A stretch of DNA of 64,000 bases from an uncultured Clostridia bacterium (GTDB lineage Bacteria > Bacillota > Clostridia > Oscillospirales > Oscillospiraceae), in contig CAMCNO010000010.1 in NCBI GenBank assembly GCA_945876285.1, forward strand, positions 1 through 64,000, written 5' to 3'. Below the pieces are notes generated by a model, which was not told the DNA's origin, searched no databases, and saw nothing but the letters and a program-made list of their open reading frames with translations. Shown one piece after another: positions 8,547 to 17,008 of the stretch (position 1 is the first letter of the stretch; every line of letters begins with the position of its first letter). A program made the translations under genes and the position numbers.

Positions 8547-9392
8547 TCAATATCCGACGATCAGGCCCTTTTCCATGGCGTAGAAGGTAGTCAACCCCCG
8601 GCAGGAGATGATGTCCACGCTCTTTACCGGCAGGTCCTTCACGATCTGCTCCTTCAGCTTCAGAGCGCCCGCCAGGTTCTCACAGTGGGAGAGAACCACC
8701 TGGGCCCCGGCACAGTCCTTGCTGGCGCCCATCAGCTCCGTGATGGCCTTGTAGGTCTTGGCCTCTCCCCGGGCCTTGTCCGCCACATGGATGGTGCCCT
8801 GGGGCGTGGCGTCGGCGATGACATGAATGCCCAGACTGTGAAGCAGGGTGCCCACCAGGGGCCGCATCCGACCGTTTTTGATGAGGTTGTCGAAATTCTC
8901 CAGCGTGAAGCAGGTCCGCAGGGACGCCTGATACATCCGAAGCTGGTCGCAGATGGCCTCAAAATCCCCGGTGGTATCCGCCTCCATCAGCTCTTTGGCC
9001 TTGCGGATCAGCAGCACCATGGCTCCGGCGGTAGCCTTGGAGTCGATGATACAGACCTCCTTTTCCGGGTGCTCCTCCAGCACCATTTCTCGGCCCATGA
9101 CGGCGGCGTTGTAGGTGCCGGAGAGATTGGAGGAGATGGTAAAGCAGACGGTCTTGTCGCCCTTTTCAAAGGCTCTCGCAAAAGCCGCAGGAGAGGGGCA
9201 GGCTGTGGAGGAAGCGGTCTTTTCCGCATCCATGGCCGCCAGCAGCTCCCGGGTATCCAGCGTGTCGTTATCAATAAACTCCCGAGGTCCCACCTGCAGC
9301 CGCAGGGGCACCGTCTCGAACAAAACCTTTTCACTGGCAAAGTCGCTGACACGCAGGTCGCAGCTGCTGTCGCTCACGATATTCCAAATCAT
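8547..9392 (-). CDS. DegV family fatty-acid-binding protein
   Basis: Cytoplasmic fatty-acid-binding protein of the DegV/FakB family, which presents fatty acids to the FakA kinase. The 281 residues begin MIWNIVSDSSCDLRV, the usual DegV start, with the FTISSNLSGTYNAA loop (about residue 90) that holds the carboxylate in known structures, and a C-terminal lobe ending in SVDIISCRGLTTFYAMEKG. AAGGAG precedes the ATG. No fakA neighbour is present here, so a role in phospholipid synthesis is from the family only. Confidence 0.92.
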   Translation of the reverse strand: MIWNIVSDSSCDLRVSDFASEKVLFETVPLRLQVGPREFIDNDTLDTRELLAAMDAEKTASSTACPSPAAFARAFEKGDKTVCFTISSNLSGTYNAAVMGREMVLEEHPEKEVCIIDSKATAGAMVLLIRKAKELMEADTTGDFEAICDQLRMYQASLRTCFTLENFDNLIKNGRMRPLVGTLLHSLGIHVIADATPQGTIHVADKARGEAKTYKAITELMGASKDCAGAQVVLSHCENLAGALKLKEQIVKDLPVKSVDIISCRGLTTFYAMEKGLIVGY

Positions 9393-9435
9393 ATCTTTCT
9401 CCTTATAATCTGGTTTTGTATATCATATTTTTCTT

Positions 9436-9464
9436 ATCATACTCCCAAACCGCCTGTTTGTCAA
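9436..9464 (-). promoter_or_regulatory. degV-family gene promoter
   Basis: Minus strand TTGACA (9459-9464), 17-bp spacer, TATGAT (9436-9441). Confidence 0.75.
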
Positions 9465-9480
9465 CCGAAAAGGCGCCCTC

Positions 9481-9509
9481 TTGACATTTTTGCCGCCTGG
9501 TGCTATTCT
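9481..9509 (+). promoter_or_regulatory. Promoter of the marR-MATE operon
   Basis: TTGACA (9481-9486), 17-bp spacer, TATTCT (9504-9509). It points away from the degV promoter, about 17 bp apart. Confidence 0.7.
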
Positions 9510-9529
9510 CATATAGTTCTTTTCAAAAC

Positions 9530-9545
9530 AGTTTTATAAAAAACT
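9530..9545. promoter_or_regulatory. Candidate MarR operator
   Basis: AGTTTT-N4-AAAACT inverted repeat between the promoter and the marR start, where an autorepressor site would be expected. Short and AT-rich, so only tentative. Confidence 0.35.
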
Positions 9546-9558
9546 AACGGAGGATACT

Positions 9559-10008
9559 ATGACGCTCAGCTACACCCGGCTGCTGCAATTTTACAAGCAG
9601 TTCGGGAAATTCTATGACCGGCAGTTTGGGGATTTTTCCGCCCGGACCGGTCTTTCCATGCGGGAGATCCACGTCCTGCTGTTTCTGGCCAACAACCCCG
9701 GCTATGACACCGCCCGGGACATCTCGGAGCTGCGGGGTCTCTCCAAATCCCAGGTCTCTCAGGCGGTGGAGCTGCTGGCGGCGGAGGGCTTCCTCCTGCG
9801 CACACCGGACGAAGCCGACCGCCGGGTGGTCCATCTGTCCATTACCCCGGCGGGCCTGCCCCTGGCCCGGGAGTGTCAGACCATTCAGGCTGCCTGCGGA
9901 CAGCGCCTGCTGGCGGGGCTTTCGGAAGAACAGGTGTGGCAGCTCGCCCTGCTGCTGGGGACTGTGCTGGACAACGGCTCCCACCTGACTGAGGAGGAAT
10001 CCATATGA
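9559..10008 (+). CDS. MarR family transcriptional regulator
   Basis: A 149-residue winged-helix repressor of the MarR family. The helix-turn-helix lies around residues 45-90 (DTARDISELRGLSKSQVSQAVELLAAEGFL), followed by the wing with DEADRRVVHLSIT. The start follows CGGAGG. It overlaps the MATE exporter gene by 4 bp (ATGA), so it probably controls that pump and itself in response to the exported compound (inference from arrangement). Confidence 0.93.
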   Translation: MTLSYTRLLQFYKQFGKFYDRQFGDFSARTGLSMREIHVLLFLANNPGYDTARDISELRGLSKSQVSQAVELLAAEGFLLRTPDEADRRVVHLSITPAGLPLARECQTIQAACGQRLLAGLSEEQVWQLALLLGTVLDNGSHLTEEESI

Positions 10009-11375
10009 AAGAAAAGAAAGCGGCGGACCTGGGCAGCGGCAAGGTGGGAAAGCTGCTGTTTTCCCTGGCCCTGCCCACCATCACGTCCCAGATCGTCAAT
10101 ATGCTCTATAACCTGGTGGACCGGGTCTACATCGGCCATATGCAGCCGGTGGACACCGTGGGCGCCCTGGCCCTTACCGGCGTGGGCGTATGCCTGCCGG
10201 TCATTCTGATCGTCTCCGCTTTTTCAGCGCTGATGGCTATGGGCGGCGCGCCCAGAGCCTCCATTCAGGAGGGGCGGGGCGACCTCCAGGGGGCGGAGCA
10301 CATCATGGGCAACGCCTTTACCCTGCTGCTTTGCACCTCCCTGGTGCTGACGGTGGTGCTCCAGCTCTGCGCGGAGCCGCTGCTGCTGACCTTCGGCGCC
10401 AGTGAAAACACCATCGCCTACGCTCTGAGTTACCTGAAAATCTATTCCCTGGGCACCATCTGCGTGCAGATGACCCTGGGCATGAACGCCTATATCACCG
10501 CCCAGGGCTTCACCACCGTCAGCATGAAAACGGTGCTCATCGGCGCCATCCTGAACACCATTCTGGACCCCATCTTCATCTTTGTTCTGGGCCTGGGCGT
10601 CCGGGGTGCGGCGCTCGCCACCATTTTGTCCCAGGCAGTGTCGGCCCTGTGGGTGCTGCGGTTTCTCACCGGGTCCCGGACCAAGTGGAAGCTCCGCCGG
10701 GAGAATCTGAAGCCGGTGCCGTCGGTGTTCCTGCCCTGCCTGGCCCTGGGCCTGTCCCCCTTCATCATGCAGTCCACGGAGAGCCTCATCTCCGTCTGCT
10801 TCAACTCCTCCCTGCTGAAATACGGCGGCGACATTGCCGTGGGCGCTATGACGGTGCTCATCAGCATCATGCAGCTCGCCATGATGCCCCTCCAGGGCCT
10901 GACCCAAGGCGCCCAGCCCATCGTCAGCTACAACTACGGTGCCCGGAACGCCCAGCGGGTGCGGGAGGCCTTCCGCTGCCTGCTGCTGTCCTGCGTGACC
11001 TACTCCATGACCCTGTGGACGCTGGTGCAGCTCTTCCCCCGGGCCTTTGCCCTGATTTTCAACAACGACCCGGCGCTGGTGGAGTACGCCGCCTGGGCCC
11101 TGCGGGTCTACATGGCGACCACCGGCATCTTCGGCGTGCAGATTGCCTGCCAGCAGACCTTTATCGCCCTGGGCAACGCCAAGACCTCCCTGTTCCTGGC
11201 CATCCTGCGGAAGATCATCCTGCTGATCCCCCTGATCTTTATCCTGCCCCATTTCTTCACCAACAAGGTCTTCGCCGTGTTCCTGGCGGAGCCGGTGGCG
11301 GATGTGCTGGCGGTGACAACCACCGCCGTCATGTTTGCCCGGCAGTTCAAGCGGAGCATGGCGGAGCTGGAATAA
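10005..11375 (+). CDS. MATE family multidrug efflux transporter
   Basis: Twelve-helix Na+/H+-coupled exporter of drugs and cationic toxins. The 456-residue length and the two six-helix halves (first starting GKLLFSLALPTITSQIVNMLYNLVDRVYIG, second after about residue 235) are typical for the MATE family, NorM/DinF-like branch. It overlaps the MarR gene by 4 bp and ends at a strong terminator, so the two form a closed regulator-pump operon. The substrate is not deducible. Confidence 0.94.
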   Translation: MKEKKAADLGSGKVGKLLFSLALPTITSQIVNMLYNLVDRVYIGHMQPVDTVGALALTGVGVCLPVILIVSAFSALMAMGGAPRASIQEGRGDLQGAEHIMGNAFTLLLCTSLVLTVVLQLCAEPLLLTFGASENTIAYALSYLKIYSLGTICVQMTLGMNAYITAQGFTTVSMKTVLIGAILNTILDPIFIFVLGLGVRGAALATILSQAVSALWVLRFLTGSRTKWKLRRENLKPVPSVFLPCLALGLSPFIMQSTESLISVCFNSSLLKYGGDIAVGAMTVLISIMQLAMMPLQGLTQGAQPIVSYNYGARNAQRVREAFRCLLLSCVTYSMTLWTLVQLFPRAFALIFNNDPALVEYAAWALRVYMATTGIFGVQIACQQTFIALGNAKTSLFLAILRKIILLIPLIFILPHFFTNKVFAVFLAEPVADVLAVTTTAVMFARQFKRSMAELE

Positions 11376-11397
11376 ATCCAATTGTCCCGCAAATACA

Positions 11398-11432
11398 TGA
11401 GGCCCCTGCCGCAAAATGCGGCAGGGGCCTCA
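11398..11432. terminator. Bidirectional terminator between MATE and nucleobase permease genes
   Basis: A perfect 16-bp stem (11398-11413 with 11417-11432, 3-nt loop), followed by TCTTTT on the plus strand. It separates two converging genes. Confidence 0.8.
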
Positions 11433-11447
11433 GTGTCTTTTCACACA

Positions 11448-12800
11448 TTATTTGTCCTTGGGAAGAATGATATTCAGCAGCACTGCCATCAGCGTGGCGA
11501 TGACCACCGGAGACTTGCCGAAAATCATGGTGACTGCCTCCGGGAACTGGTTCAGGGCCGCGCTGGCCTGGGAGATACCCACGCCCAGGGCGGCGGACAG
11601 GCCCACGATGGTGGTGTTCCGGGCCGTCAGCTCCTGGGAGGCAATGAGCTTCATGCCCGTCATGGCGATGGTGGAGAACACGGTAACGGTGGCACCACCC
11701 AGCACGCACTGGGGAATGGTGGTCAGCACCGCCGCAAACTTGGGCGACACGCCCGCCAGCAGCAGGAAGCCGCCCGCGAAGGCAAACACCGTCCGGTTCA
11801 CCACCTTGTTGGTGGTGACGATGCCCACGTTCTGGGAGTAGGTAGCCGTGGGCAGGCCGCCGAACAGCGCCGCCAGGATATTGCTGGCGCCGTAGGCAAT
11901 GATGCCGCCCTGAAGCTCGTTGTCCGTCGGCTCCCGATCCAGGCCGCCCACGGTAGTGGCGGTGAAATCGCCGATGGCCTGAATGGAGTTGATGGCAAAC
12001 AGCAGGCCCACCGCGATGCAGCTTGCCGCATCAAAAGTGATGCCAAAATGCATCACCCGGGGCAGGGAGAACCAGGCCGCCTCGCCCACGTCGGCAAAGC
12101 TCACCATGCCGAAGCACAAGGCCACAATGTAGCCGAATACCATGCCCAGCAGGATGGAAGCCAGCTTACAGAAGCCCTTGCCGCGGTTGTTCAGCACCAT
12201 GACCGCCGTCAGCGTCAGGGCCGCCACCAGCCAGTTTTGCCAGGAACCGTAGATCAGGGATTCCGGCAGGCCCTTGGCCGCCACGACCTGCGCCGTGTTG
12301 CCCGTGCCGCCGGCCATGTAGTTGATGGCGGTGGGATACAGGGAAAGGCCGATGGTGAACACCACCGTTCCGGTGATGACCGGCGGGAACAGCAGCCGTA
12401 TCTTCTTCACGAAAACACCCACGATCATCGCCACGATGCCGCCCACCAGCATAGCGCCGGCAATGGCGGCCACTCCGCCGCCGGAGGCAGCGATGGCCTG
12501 CATACTGGGCACATAGGCGAAGCTGACGCCCAAAATCACCGGCAGACCGGAGCCGAACCGCTTTCCGATGGGAAACAGCTGGAGCAGCGTGGACACGGCG
12601 GACATCACCAGAGACGCCTGAATCAGCAGCACCCGATCCGCCTGGCTGAGGCCGATGGCCCCGGCGATAATGATGGGCGGCGTGACGCAGCCCACGATCA
12701 TGGCGACCAGATGCTGCAGGGCCAGAGAGATGGACGTACCAATGGGGGGCGTGCCGTGAAACTGAAACAGAAGATTCTGCCGGGACTGTGAGGGTTCCAT
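11448..12800 (-). CDS. NCS2 family nucleobase:cation symporter (xanthine/uracil permease type)
   Basis: Fourteen-helix permease for a purine or pyrimidine base. The 450-residue protein has the family start (GTSISLALQHLVAMIVGCVTPPI) and the NAT signature QNVGIVTTNK. The leading Gln of that signature favours purines such as xanthine over uracil, which has Glu; its ninth position is Asn instead of the usual Thr. ATG at 12798-12800 is preferred because AAGGAGG sits 8 bp upstream; a TTG seven codons earlier overlaps that site. No purine riboswitch is recognisable in the 165-bp leader region. Confidence 0.9.
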   Translation of the reverse strand: MEPSQSRQNLLFQFHGTPPIGTSISLALQHLVAMIVGCVTPPIIIAGAIGLSQADRVLLIQASLVMSAVSTLLQLFPIGKRFGSGLPVILGVSFAYVPSMQAIAASGGGVAAIAGAMLVGGIVAMIVGVFVKKIRLLFPPVITGTVVFTIGLSLYPTAINYMAGGTGNTAQVVAAKGLPESLIYGSWQNWLVAALTLTAVMVLNNRGKGFCKLASILLGMVFGYIVALCFGMVSFADVGEAAWFSLPRVMHFGITFDAASCIAVGLLFAINSIQAIGDFTATTVGGLDREPTDNELQGGIIAYGASNILAALFGGLPTATYSQNVGIVTTNKVVNRTVFAFAGGFLLLAGVSPKFAAVLTTIPQCVLGGATVTVFSTIAMTGMKLIASQELTARNTTIVGLSAALGVGISQASAALNQFPEAVTMIFGKSPVVIATLMAVLLNIILPKDK

Positions 12801-12838
12801 GGGAGGGGCCTCCTTGTTCAAAATAGGTTTACCTTTCT

Positions 12839-12866
12839 ATAGTAACACAGGTTTCCACAAAATCAA
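12839..12866 (-). promoter_or_regulatory. Promoter of the nucleobase permease gene
   Basis: Minus strand TTGATT (12861-12866), 16-bp spacer, TACTAT (12839-12844). Confidence 0.55.
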
Positions 12867-12923
12867 ACAAATTTTCTGTTTATCTCAAAAAAAGTTTGGT
12901 CGTTTTTTTGGTGCTTCTCACGA

Positions 12924-12959
12924 AAATAGCCCCTGTGCCGTTGGCACAGGGGCTATTTA
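12924..12959 (-). terminator. Terminator after the isomerase-like gene
   Basis: A perfect 16-bp stem (12924-12939 with 12944-12959) with a 4-nt loop and TTTT on the minus side, just beyond the stop at 12966. Confidence 0.8.
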
Positions 12960-12965
12960 CCATAT

Positions 12966-13763
12966 TCACAGTCCGGCCCGAACCTCGTTGATGGCCTTGA
13001 CAGCCGCCTCGGAGCCGCTGCGGGGACACAGCTCAAAGGCGATCATCTGGTCGTAGCCGTGGTCGTACAGATCCTGCAGCACCGCCCGGTAGTTGATGCA
13101 GCCGGTGCCCGGCTCGCCCCGGCCAGGGGCATCCGCGATGTGGATGCAGCCGATGAGATCCTGGTACTTCCGCAGGGTCTCGATGATCTTGCCCTCGTTG
13201 AGATACATATGGTAGGCATCGTACAGGATTTTCACGTTAGGAGAATTCACCATGCGGATAATCTCCGCGGCGTCCTTGGTATACCGCAGAAAGTTGCCCA
13301 GGTGGTCTACCTCCACGTTCAGGGCCTCCAGGCAGAGGGTGACGCCCGCCGCTTCGGCCTCCGGCGCGATAGCCGCCAGGGAGCGGTACATGGCTATGGT
13401 CTTCTCGGCATCGCTGTACTGCGGGAACAGGTCGGCGGCGTACTTTTTCTCTCCGGCCATCAGCTCGTTGGAATGGACCGCCAGCAGCTTGCAGCCCACC
13501 TCCTGCGCCACTTTCAAAGAACGGCGCAGATAGGCCAGATATTCCCCGCCGTGGGCGGGGTCGCACAGGGAAATAGGGCCGTCGCCGCCCATGCAGGAAA
13601 TTCCAAGACCGTGCCGGGCACACAGGGCTTTCAGCTCGTTCAAATCCTTAGATTCCCAGTCCCAGATCTCCACGTAGTCAAACCCATCCCGCTTGGCGGC
13701 GGCGAATCGCTCCGCGAAGGGGAGTTCTTTATAGATGACTTCAATATTCACGGAATATTTCAT
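12966..13763 (-). CDS. Hydroxypyruvate-isomerase-like TIM-barrel isomerase/epimerase
   Basis: Sugar phosphate isomerase/epimerase family (AP-endonuclease-2 fold), 265 residues. It begins MKYSVNIEVIYKELPFAERFAAAKRDGFDYVE, very like hydroxypyruvate isomerase (Hyi), and keeps the family's metal/substrate segments LCLEALNVEVDH, IADAPGRGEPGTG and FELCP. The ATG at 13763 has GGAGGGA upstream; an open stretch of 14 codons before it is not conserved-looking. It has its own promoter and terminator, so it is a single-gene unit. The exact substrate remains open. Confidence 0.82.
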   Translation of the reverse strand: MKYSVNIEVIYKELPFAERFAAAKRDGFDYVEIWDWESKDLNELKALCARHGLGISCMGGDGPISLCDPAHGGEYLAYLRRSLKVAQEVGCKLLAVHSNELMAGEKKYAADLFPQYSDAEKTIAMYRSLAAIAPEAEAAGVTLCLEALNVEVDHLGNFLRYTKDAAEIIRMVNSPNVKILYDAYHMYLNEGKIIETLRKYQDLIGCIHIADAPGRGEPGTGCINYRAVLQDLYDHGYDQMIAFELCPRSGSEAAVKAINEVRAGL

Positions 13764-13803
13764 GGCTGTTCCCTCCGTTTTCGGGCCATGCCCTGTTTTT
13801 CTC

Positions 13804-13832
13804 ATTCTAACATCTGCCCGGAAGATTGTCCA
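13804..13832 (-). promoter_or_regulatory. Promoter of the isomerase-like gene
   Basis: Minus strand TGGACA (13827-13832), 17-bp spacer, TAGAAT (13804-13809). The same -35/-10 hexamers occur before rnfC. Confidence 0.7.
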
Positions 13833-13836
13833 GAAA

Positions 13837-13866
13837 AAGCAGCCCGCCGAAAACGGTGAGCTGCTT
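13837..13866 (-). terminator. Terminator of the ABC-amidohydrolase operon
   Basis: AAGCAGC/GCTGCTT stem with an inner CCG/CGG pairing, followed on the minus strand by TTTTTCT, just after the amidohydrolase stop. Confidence 0.75.
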
Positions 13867-13870
13867 CAAA

Positions 13871-15313
13871 TCAGTCGGGCACCACAGGCACCGCGTCTTC
13901 CGGGATGGGGCAGGTGTAGCCCTCCGCCGTCTGCTTTTGGAACTCTGCTTTGGCGCTCTCCAGCAGCGCTGGGTCCGTCAGCAGGTCGATGGCGGCGGCT
14001 GCCAGCACCTTGCCCGCGTGGACGGCAGCCTTGCGGCCCAGGTCCGTGCCGCCGCAGGACACGTTTTGCCAGCTATGGCCGGGGCAGCCGTTGGGCCACG
14101 CCGCCACGTGAATTTGTCCCGTGGGGCACTGCCAGCTCACGTCCCCCACGTCGGTGGAACCAGGCTCAAAGGCAGGGCCCTGGTACAGGGGCGCCAGGAA
14201 GTCGTTCATAGCGCCGCCTATTCTTGCCCGCAGTTCCCGCACCTGGTCTGCCACATCTGCATCAAAGTCCGCGCCGATGCCGGGCAGAGCATCACTGCCG
14301 GGGTAAGTCTGGGACAAGGCGTCGGCAAAGGCCTTCTCCTCCGTTGTGTGGGCGGGGACACCCAGCGCCTCGAAGTTGCGGTACAGGACGGTCTCCAGGG
14401 TGTGGTTGGGCACGGTGTCTGCAAGGCCGTCGATGAACTGCTTTTCAAAGGTTGTACCGGTCATGAGCGCCGCGCCCCTGGCGATGTCGTCCACCCGCTT
14501 CTGCAGTTCCACCGCCTCGGCAACGTGGTTGGAACGGACCATGTACAGCACGCTGGCACGGGGCTGGACCACGTTGGGGCTGCGGCCGCCGGCGTCGGTA
14601 ATGGCGTAGTGGATGCGGGCCTTGTCGCTCATGTGCTCCCGCAGGAACTGGATGCCGATGTTCATCAGCTCCACCGCGTCCAGGGCGCTGCGGCCCCGGT
14701 CCGGGTCGCCCGCGGCGTGAGCAGCGATGCCGGTAAATTTGTACTGGGTCTGGATGCAGGAGTTGGAGGAGCCAGTCACTACCTCATTTACATCCTTGGG
14801 GTGCCAGGTCAGAGCCGCGTCCAAATTGTACCACAGATTTTCCCGGGCCATAAACGCCTTGGCAGCACCGCCCTCCTCGCCGGGGCAGCCGTATAGCACC
14901 ACAGTGCCGGAAGTCTTTGTCGCTTCCAGATATGCCTTCACGCCCAAGGCGGCAGCAAGAGAGCCCGCGCCCAGCAGGTTGTGTCCGCAGCCATGGCCGC
15001 AGCCGCCGGGGAGCACCTCCTCCCGTTCCAGGCTCCCGGCCTTCTGGGACAGGCCGGACAGGGCGTCATACTCCGCCAGGATGCCGATAACGGGCCGTCC
15101 GCTGCCGAAGCTGGCGGAAAAGGCGGTGGGAATGTTGCAGATGCCTCTTTCCACCGTAAAGCCCTCTTTTTCCAGGACCTCGCAATACTTGGCAGCGGAC
15201 CTTTCCTCCTGAAGGGACAGTTCGGCATAGCCCCAAACGCTGTCCGCCACATCGGCAATGACCGCCGTCTTTTCCTCCACGGCGGCAATGGCCGCCTTCT
15301 TTTCTTTCGTCAT
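13871..15313 (-). CDS. AbgB-type M20 amidohydrolase
   Basis: Zinc-dependent amidohydrolase of the M20D group, most similar in layout to AbgB, which cleaves p-aminobenzoyl-glutamate and related N-acyl amino acids. The 480 residues include the metal-binding signature around GGCGHGCGHN (about residue 105-114), EYDAL before it, and the FTGIAAHAAGDPDRGRSALD dimerisation-domain start. AGGGAG precedes the ATG. It is the last gene of an operon whose earlier genes encode a polar amino-acid ABC importer, which suggests that the importer brings in the conjugate that this enzyme splits (inference). Confidence 0.9.
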   Translation of the reverse strand: MTKEKKAAIAAVEEKTAVIADVADSVWGYAELSLQEERSAAKYCEVLEKEGFTVERGICNIPTAFSASFGSGRPVIGILAEYDALSGLSQKAGSLEREEVLPGGCGHGCGHNLLGAGSLAAALGVKAYLEATKTSGTVVLYGCPGEEGGAAKAFMARENLWYNLDAALTWHPKDVNEVVTGSSNSCIQTQYKFTGIAAHAAGDPDRGRSALDAVELMNIGIQFLREHMSDKARIHYAITDAGGRSPNVVQPRASVLYMVRSNHVAEAVELQKRVDDIARGAALMTGTTFEKQFIDGLADTVPNHTLETVLYRNFEALGVPAHTTEEKAFADALSQTYPGSDALPGIGADFDADVADQVRELRARIGGAMNDFLAPLYQGPAFEPGSTDVGDVSWQCPTGQIHVAAWPNGCPGHSWQNVSCGGTDLGRKAAVHAGKVLAAAAIDLLTDPALLESAKAEFQKQTAEGYTCPIPEDAVPVVPD

Positions 15314-15370
15314 AACGATACTCCCTTCTGACAGAAAAGGGCACGCACGGAAGTGCGTGCCCTTGAAAGA

Positions 15371-16147
15371 TTAAAGAACTTTACTTAAAAAGTCTTGCAG
15401 CCGGGGATGCTGGGGATTGCCGAAAATGTCCTCCGGGCTGCCCTGCTCCAGCAGCTTTCCGTCCGCCATGAACAGAACCCGGTTGCCCACTTCCCGGGCG
15501 AAGCCCATCTCGTGGGTGACCACCACCATGGTCATGCCCTCCTGGGCCAAGCCCTTCATGACGTCCAGCACCTCGCCCACCATCTCGGGGTCCAGGGCGG
15601 AGGTAGGCTCGTCGAACAGCATGACCTCCGGTTCCATAGCCAGGGCCCGGACAATGGCCACACGCTGCTTCTGACCGCCGGAGAGCTGGATGGGATACGC
15701 CCCGGCACGGTCCTTCAGGCCTACCCGGTCCAGCAGGGCCAGGGCCTTTTCCTCGGCGGCTGCCTTGTCCACATGCTTGACCTGGATGGGGGCCAGGGTC
15801 ATATTGTCCAGAATGGTCATGTGGGGGAACAGGTTAAAGTGCTGGAACACCATGCCCATCTTCTGACGGTGCTGGTCAATGTCCAGCTTCACCATTTTTC
15901 CCTCGGCGTTTTTCACCTTCTTCTTGGTGATGTCCACGCCGTCAAAGACGATGGAGCCGCCGGTGGGCTCCTCCAGCAGGTTCAGGCTGCGGAGGAAGGT
16001 GGACTTGCCGGAGCCGGAGGGGCCGATGACCACCATGACATCGCCCTTGTTGATATCCACGGTGACGCCGTCCAGAGCCTTGATGGCGCCCTTGTTATAG
16101 TATTTCTTCAGGTCGGTGACCTGGATGAGACTATCTCTTGTCGCCAC
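15371..16147 (-). CDS. Polar amino-acid ABC transporter ATP-binding protein (GlnQ-like)
   Basis: Cytoplasmic ATPase of a polar amino-acid importer, 258 residues. Walker A is GPSGSGKST (about 43-51), the signature is [15 protein letters not shown], Walker B is [19 protein letters not shown] and the H-loop [12 protein letters not shown]; all are typical of GlnQ/HisP. The start is GTG, inside the permease gene (17-bp overlap), with AAGGAG 8-12 bp upstream. A small extra stretch [21 protein letters not shown] lies between Walker A and the Q-loop region. Confidence 0.94.
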   Translation of the reverse strand: MATRDSLIQVTDLKKYYNKGAIKALDGVTVDINKGDVMVVIGPSGSGKSTFLRSLNLLEEPTGGSIVFDGVDITKKKVKNAEGKMVKLDIDQHRQKMGMVFQHFNLFPHMTILDNMTLAPIQVKHVDKAAAEEKALALLDRVGLKDRAGAYPIQLSGGQKQRVAIVRALAMEPEVMLFDEPTSALDPEMVGEVLDVMKGLAQEGMTMVVVTHEMGFAREVGNRVLFMADGKLLEQGSPEDIFGNPQHPRLQDFLSKVL

Positions 16148-16916
16148 GGCTCATTCTCCTTTCAAAGTAGGCAATGACCTTGCTGGTCGGGAAGCACAGG
16201 CAGAAGTAGATAGCCGTCGCCACCAGCAGAGGCTCGATGATGATGAATGTGGCGCCCTTCACCGCGTTGACGGCGGACATGATATCCTGCACGCCAATGG
16301 TGTATGTAATGGCGGATTCCTTGATGATGACCACGAACTCGTTGGCGATGGCGGGCAGGATGTTCTTTACCGCCTGAGGCAGGATGATGAACCGCAGGTT
16401 CTGCTTCTGAGTCAGGCCCAGGGAGCGGGCGGCCTCAGTCTGGCCGCCGTCCACAGACTGGAGGCCGGAGCGGATGATCTCGCACAGGTAAGCGCCGGAG
16501 TTCATGCCCAGGGCCACCACGCCGGGGAAGAAGCGGTTGAATTTAATAAAGCCGAACAACTGGAAGCTGGGCAGCTGAATGATGCCGAACACGCCGAAAT
16601 AAATGATCATGACCTGCACCAGAACAGGAGTGGAGCGCAGGATCTCCACATAGGCGGTGGCAAGGAAGCTGAGAGGGTTGAATTTGCTGAGGGCCAGCAG
16701 AAAACCCTCCTCCTTCTGGTGGCCATCCTTATCCAGCCCCAGGGCCCGGAAGGGGCGGACATTGGACATCCGCATCAGAGCCAGGATCAGCGCCAGCACA
16801 AAGCCGATGACCACCGTAAACAGTGACAGCAGCACCGTGACCAGCAAGCCCTGCCAGAAGAGCTGCGCATAAGGGGCAATTTTGGAGAAATTCTCCAGCT
16901 GGATAAAATGATCCAT
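16131..16916 (-). CDS. Polar amino-acid ABC transporter permease (HisM/GlnP family)
   Basis: Membrane subunit of the importer, 261 residues. It has an N-terminal segment [26 protein letters not shown], followed by a longer-than-usual cytoplasmic loop (about 62-95, with [12 protein letters not shown]), then the conserved [11 protein letters not shown] and the EAA-like [22 protein letters not shown] coupling loop. AGGAG precedes the ATG. It lies between the binding protein and ATPase genes in one operon. Confidence 0.93.
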   Translation of the reverse strand: MDHFIQLENFSKIAPYAQLFWQGLLVTVLLSLFTVVIGFVLALILALMRMSNVRPFRALGLDKDGHQKEEGFLLALSKFNPLSFLATAYVEILRSTPVLVQVMIIYFGVFGIIQLPSFQLFGFIKFNRFFPGVVALGMNSGAYLCEIIRSGLQSVDGGQTEAARSLGLTQKQNLRFIILPQAVKNILPAIANEFVVIIKESAITYTIGVQDIMSAVNAVKGATFIIIEPLLVATAIYFCLCFPTSKVIAYFERRMSRGDKR

Positions 16917-16956
16917 AGGGACGTGCTCCTTTCAACGTGAATCGGAAAACAGGCCA

Positions 16957-16986
16957 ATTCCTCCCCCCGTTTCTGGGGGGAGGAAT
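16957..16986 (-). other. Intercistronic hairpin in the polar amino-acid importer operon
   Basis: A perfect 12-bp GC-rich stem (16957-16968 with 16975-16986) between the binding-protein and permease genes, with no T-run. It mirrors the hairpin in the TrpXYZ-like operon and may likewise protect or limit the upstream message (inference). Confidence 0.55.
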
Positions 16987-17008
16987 CGGATAAAATTGCG
17001 CTTGCGGA

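Noticed and set aside
12801-12965. Purine riboswitch before the nucleobase permease
   Set aside because: No conserved purine aptamer core; the only strong hairpin belongs to the terminator of the preceding gene.
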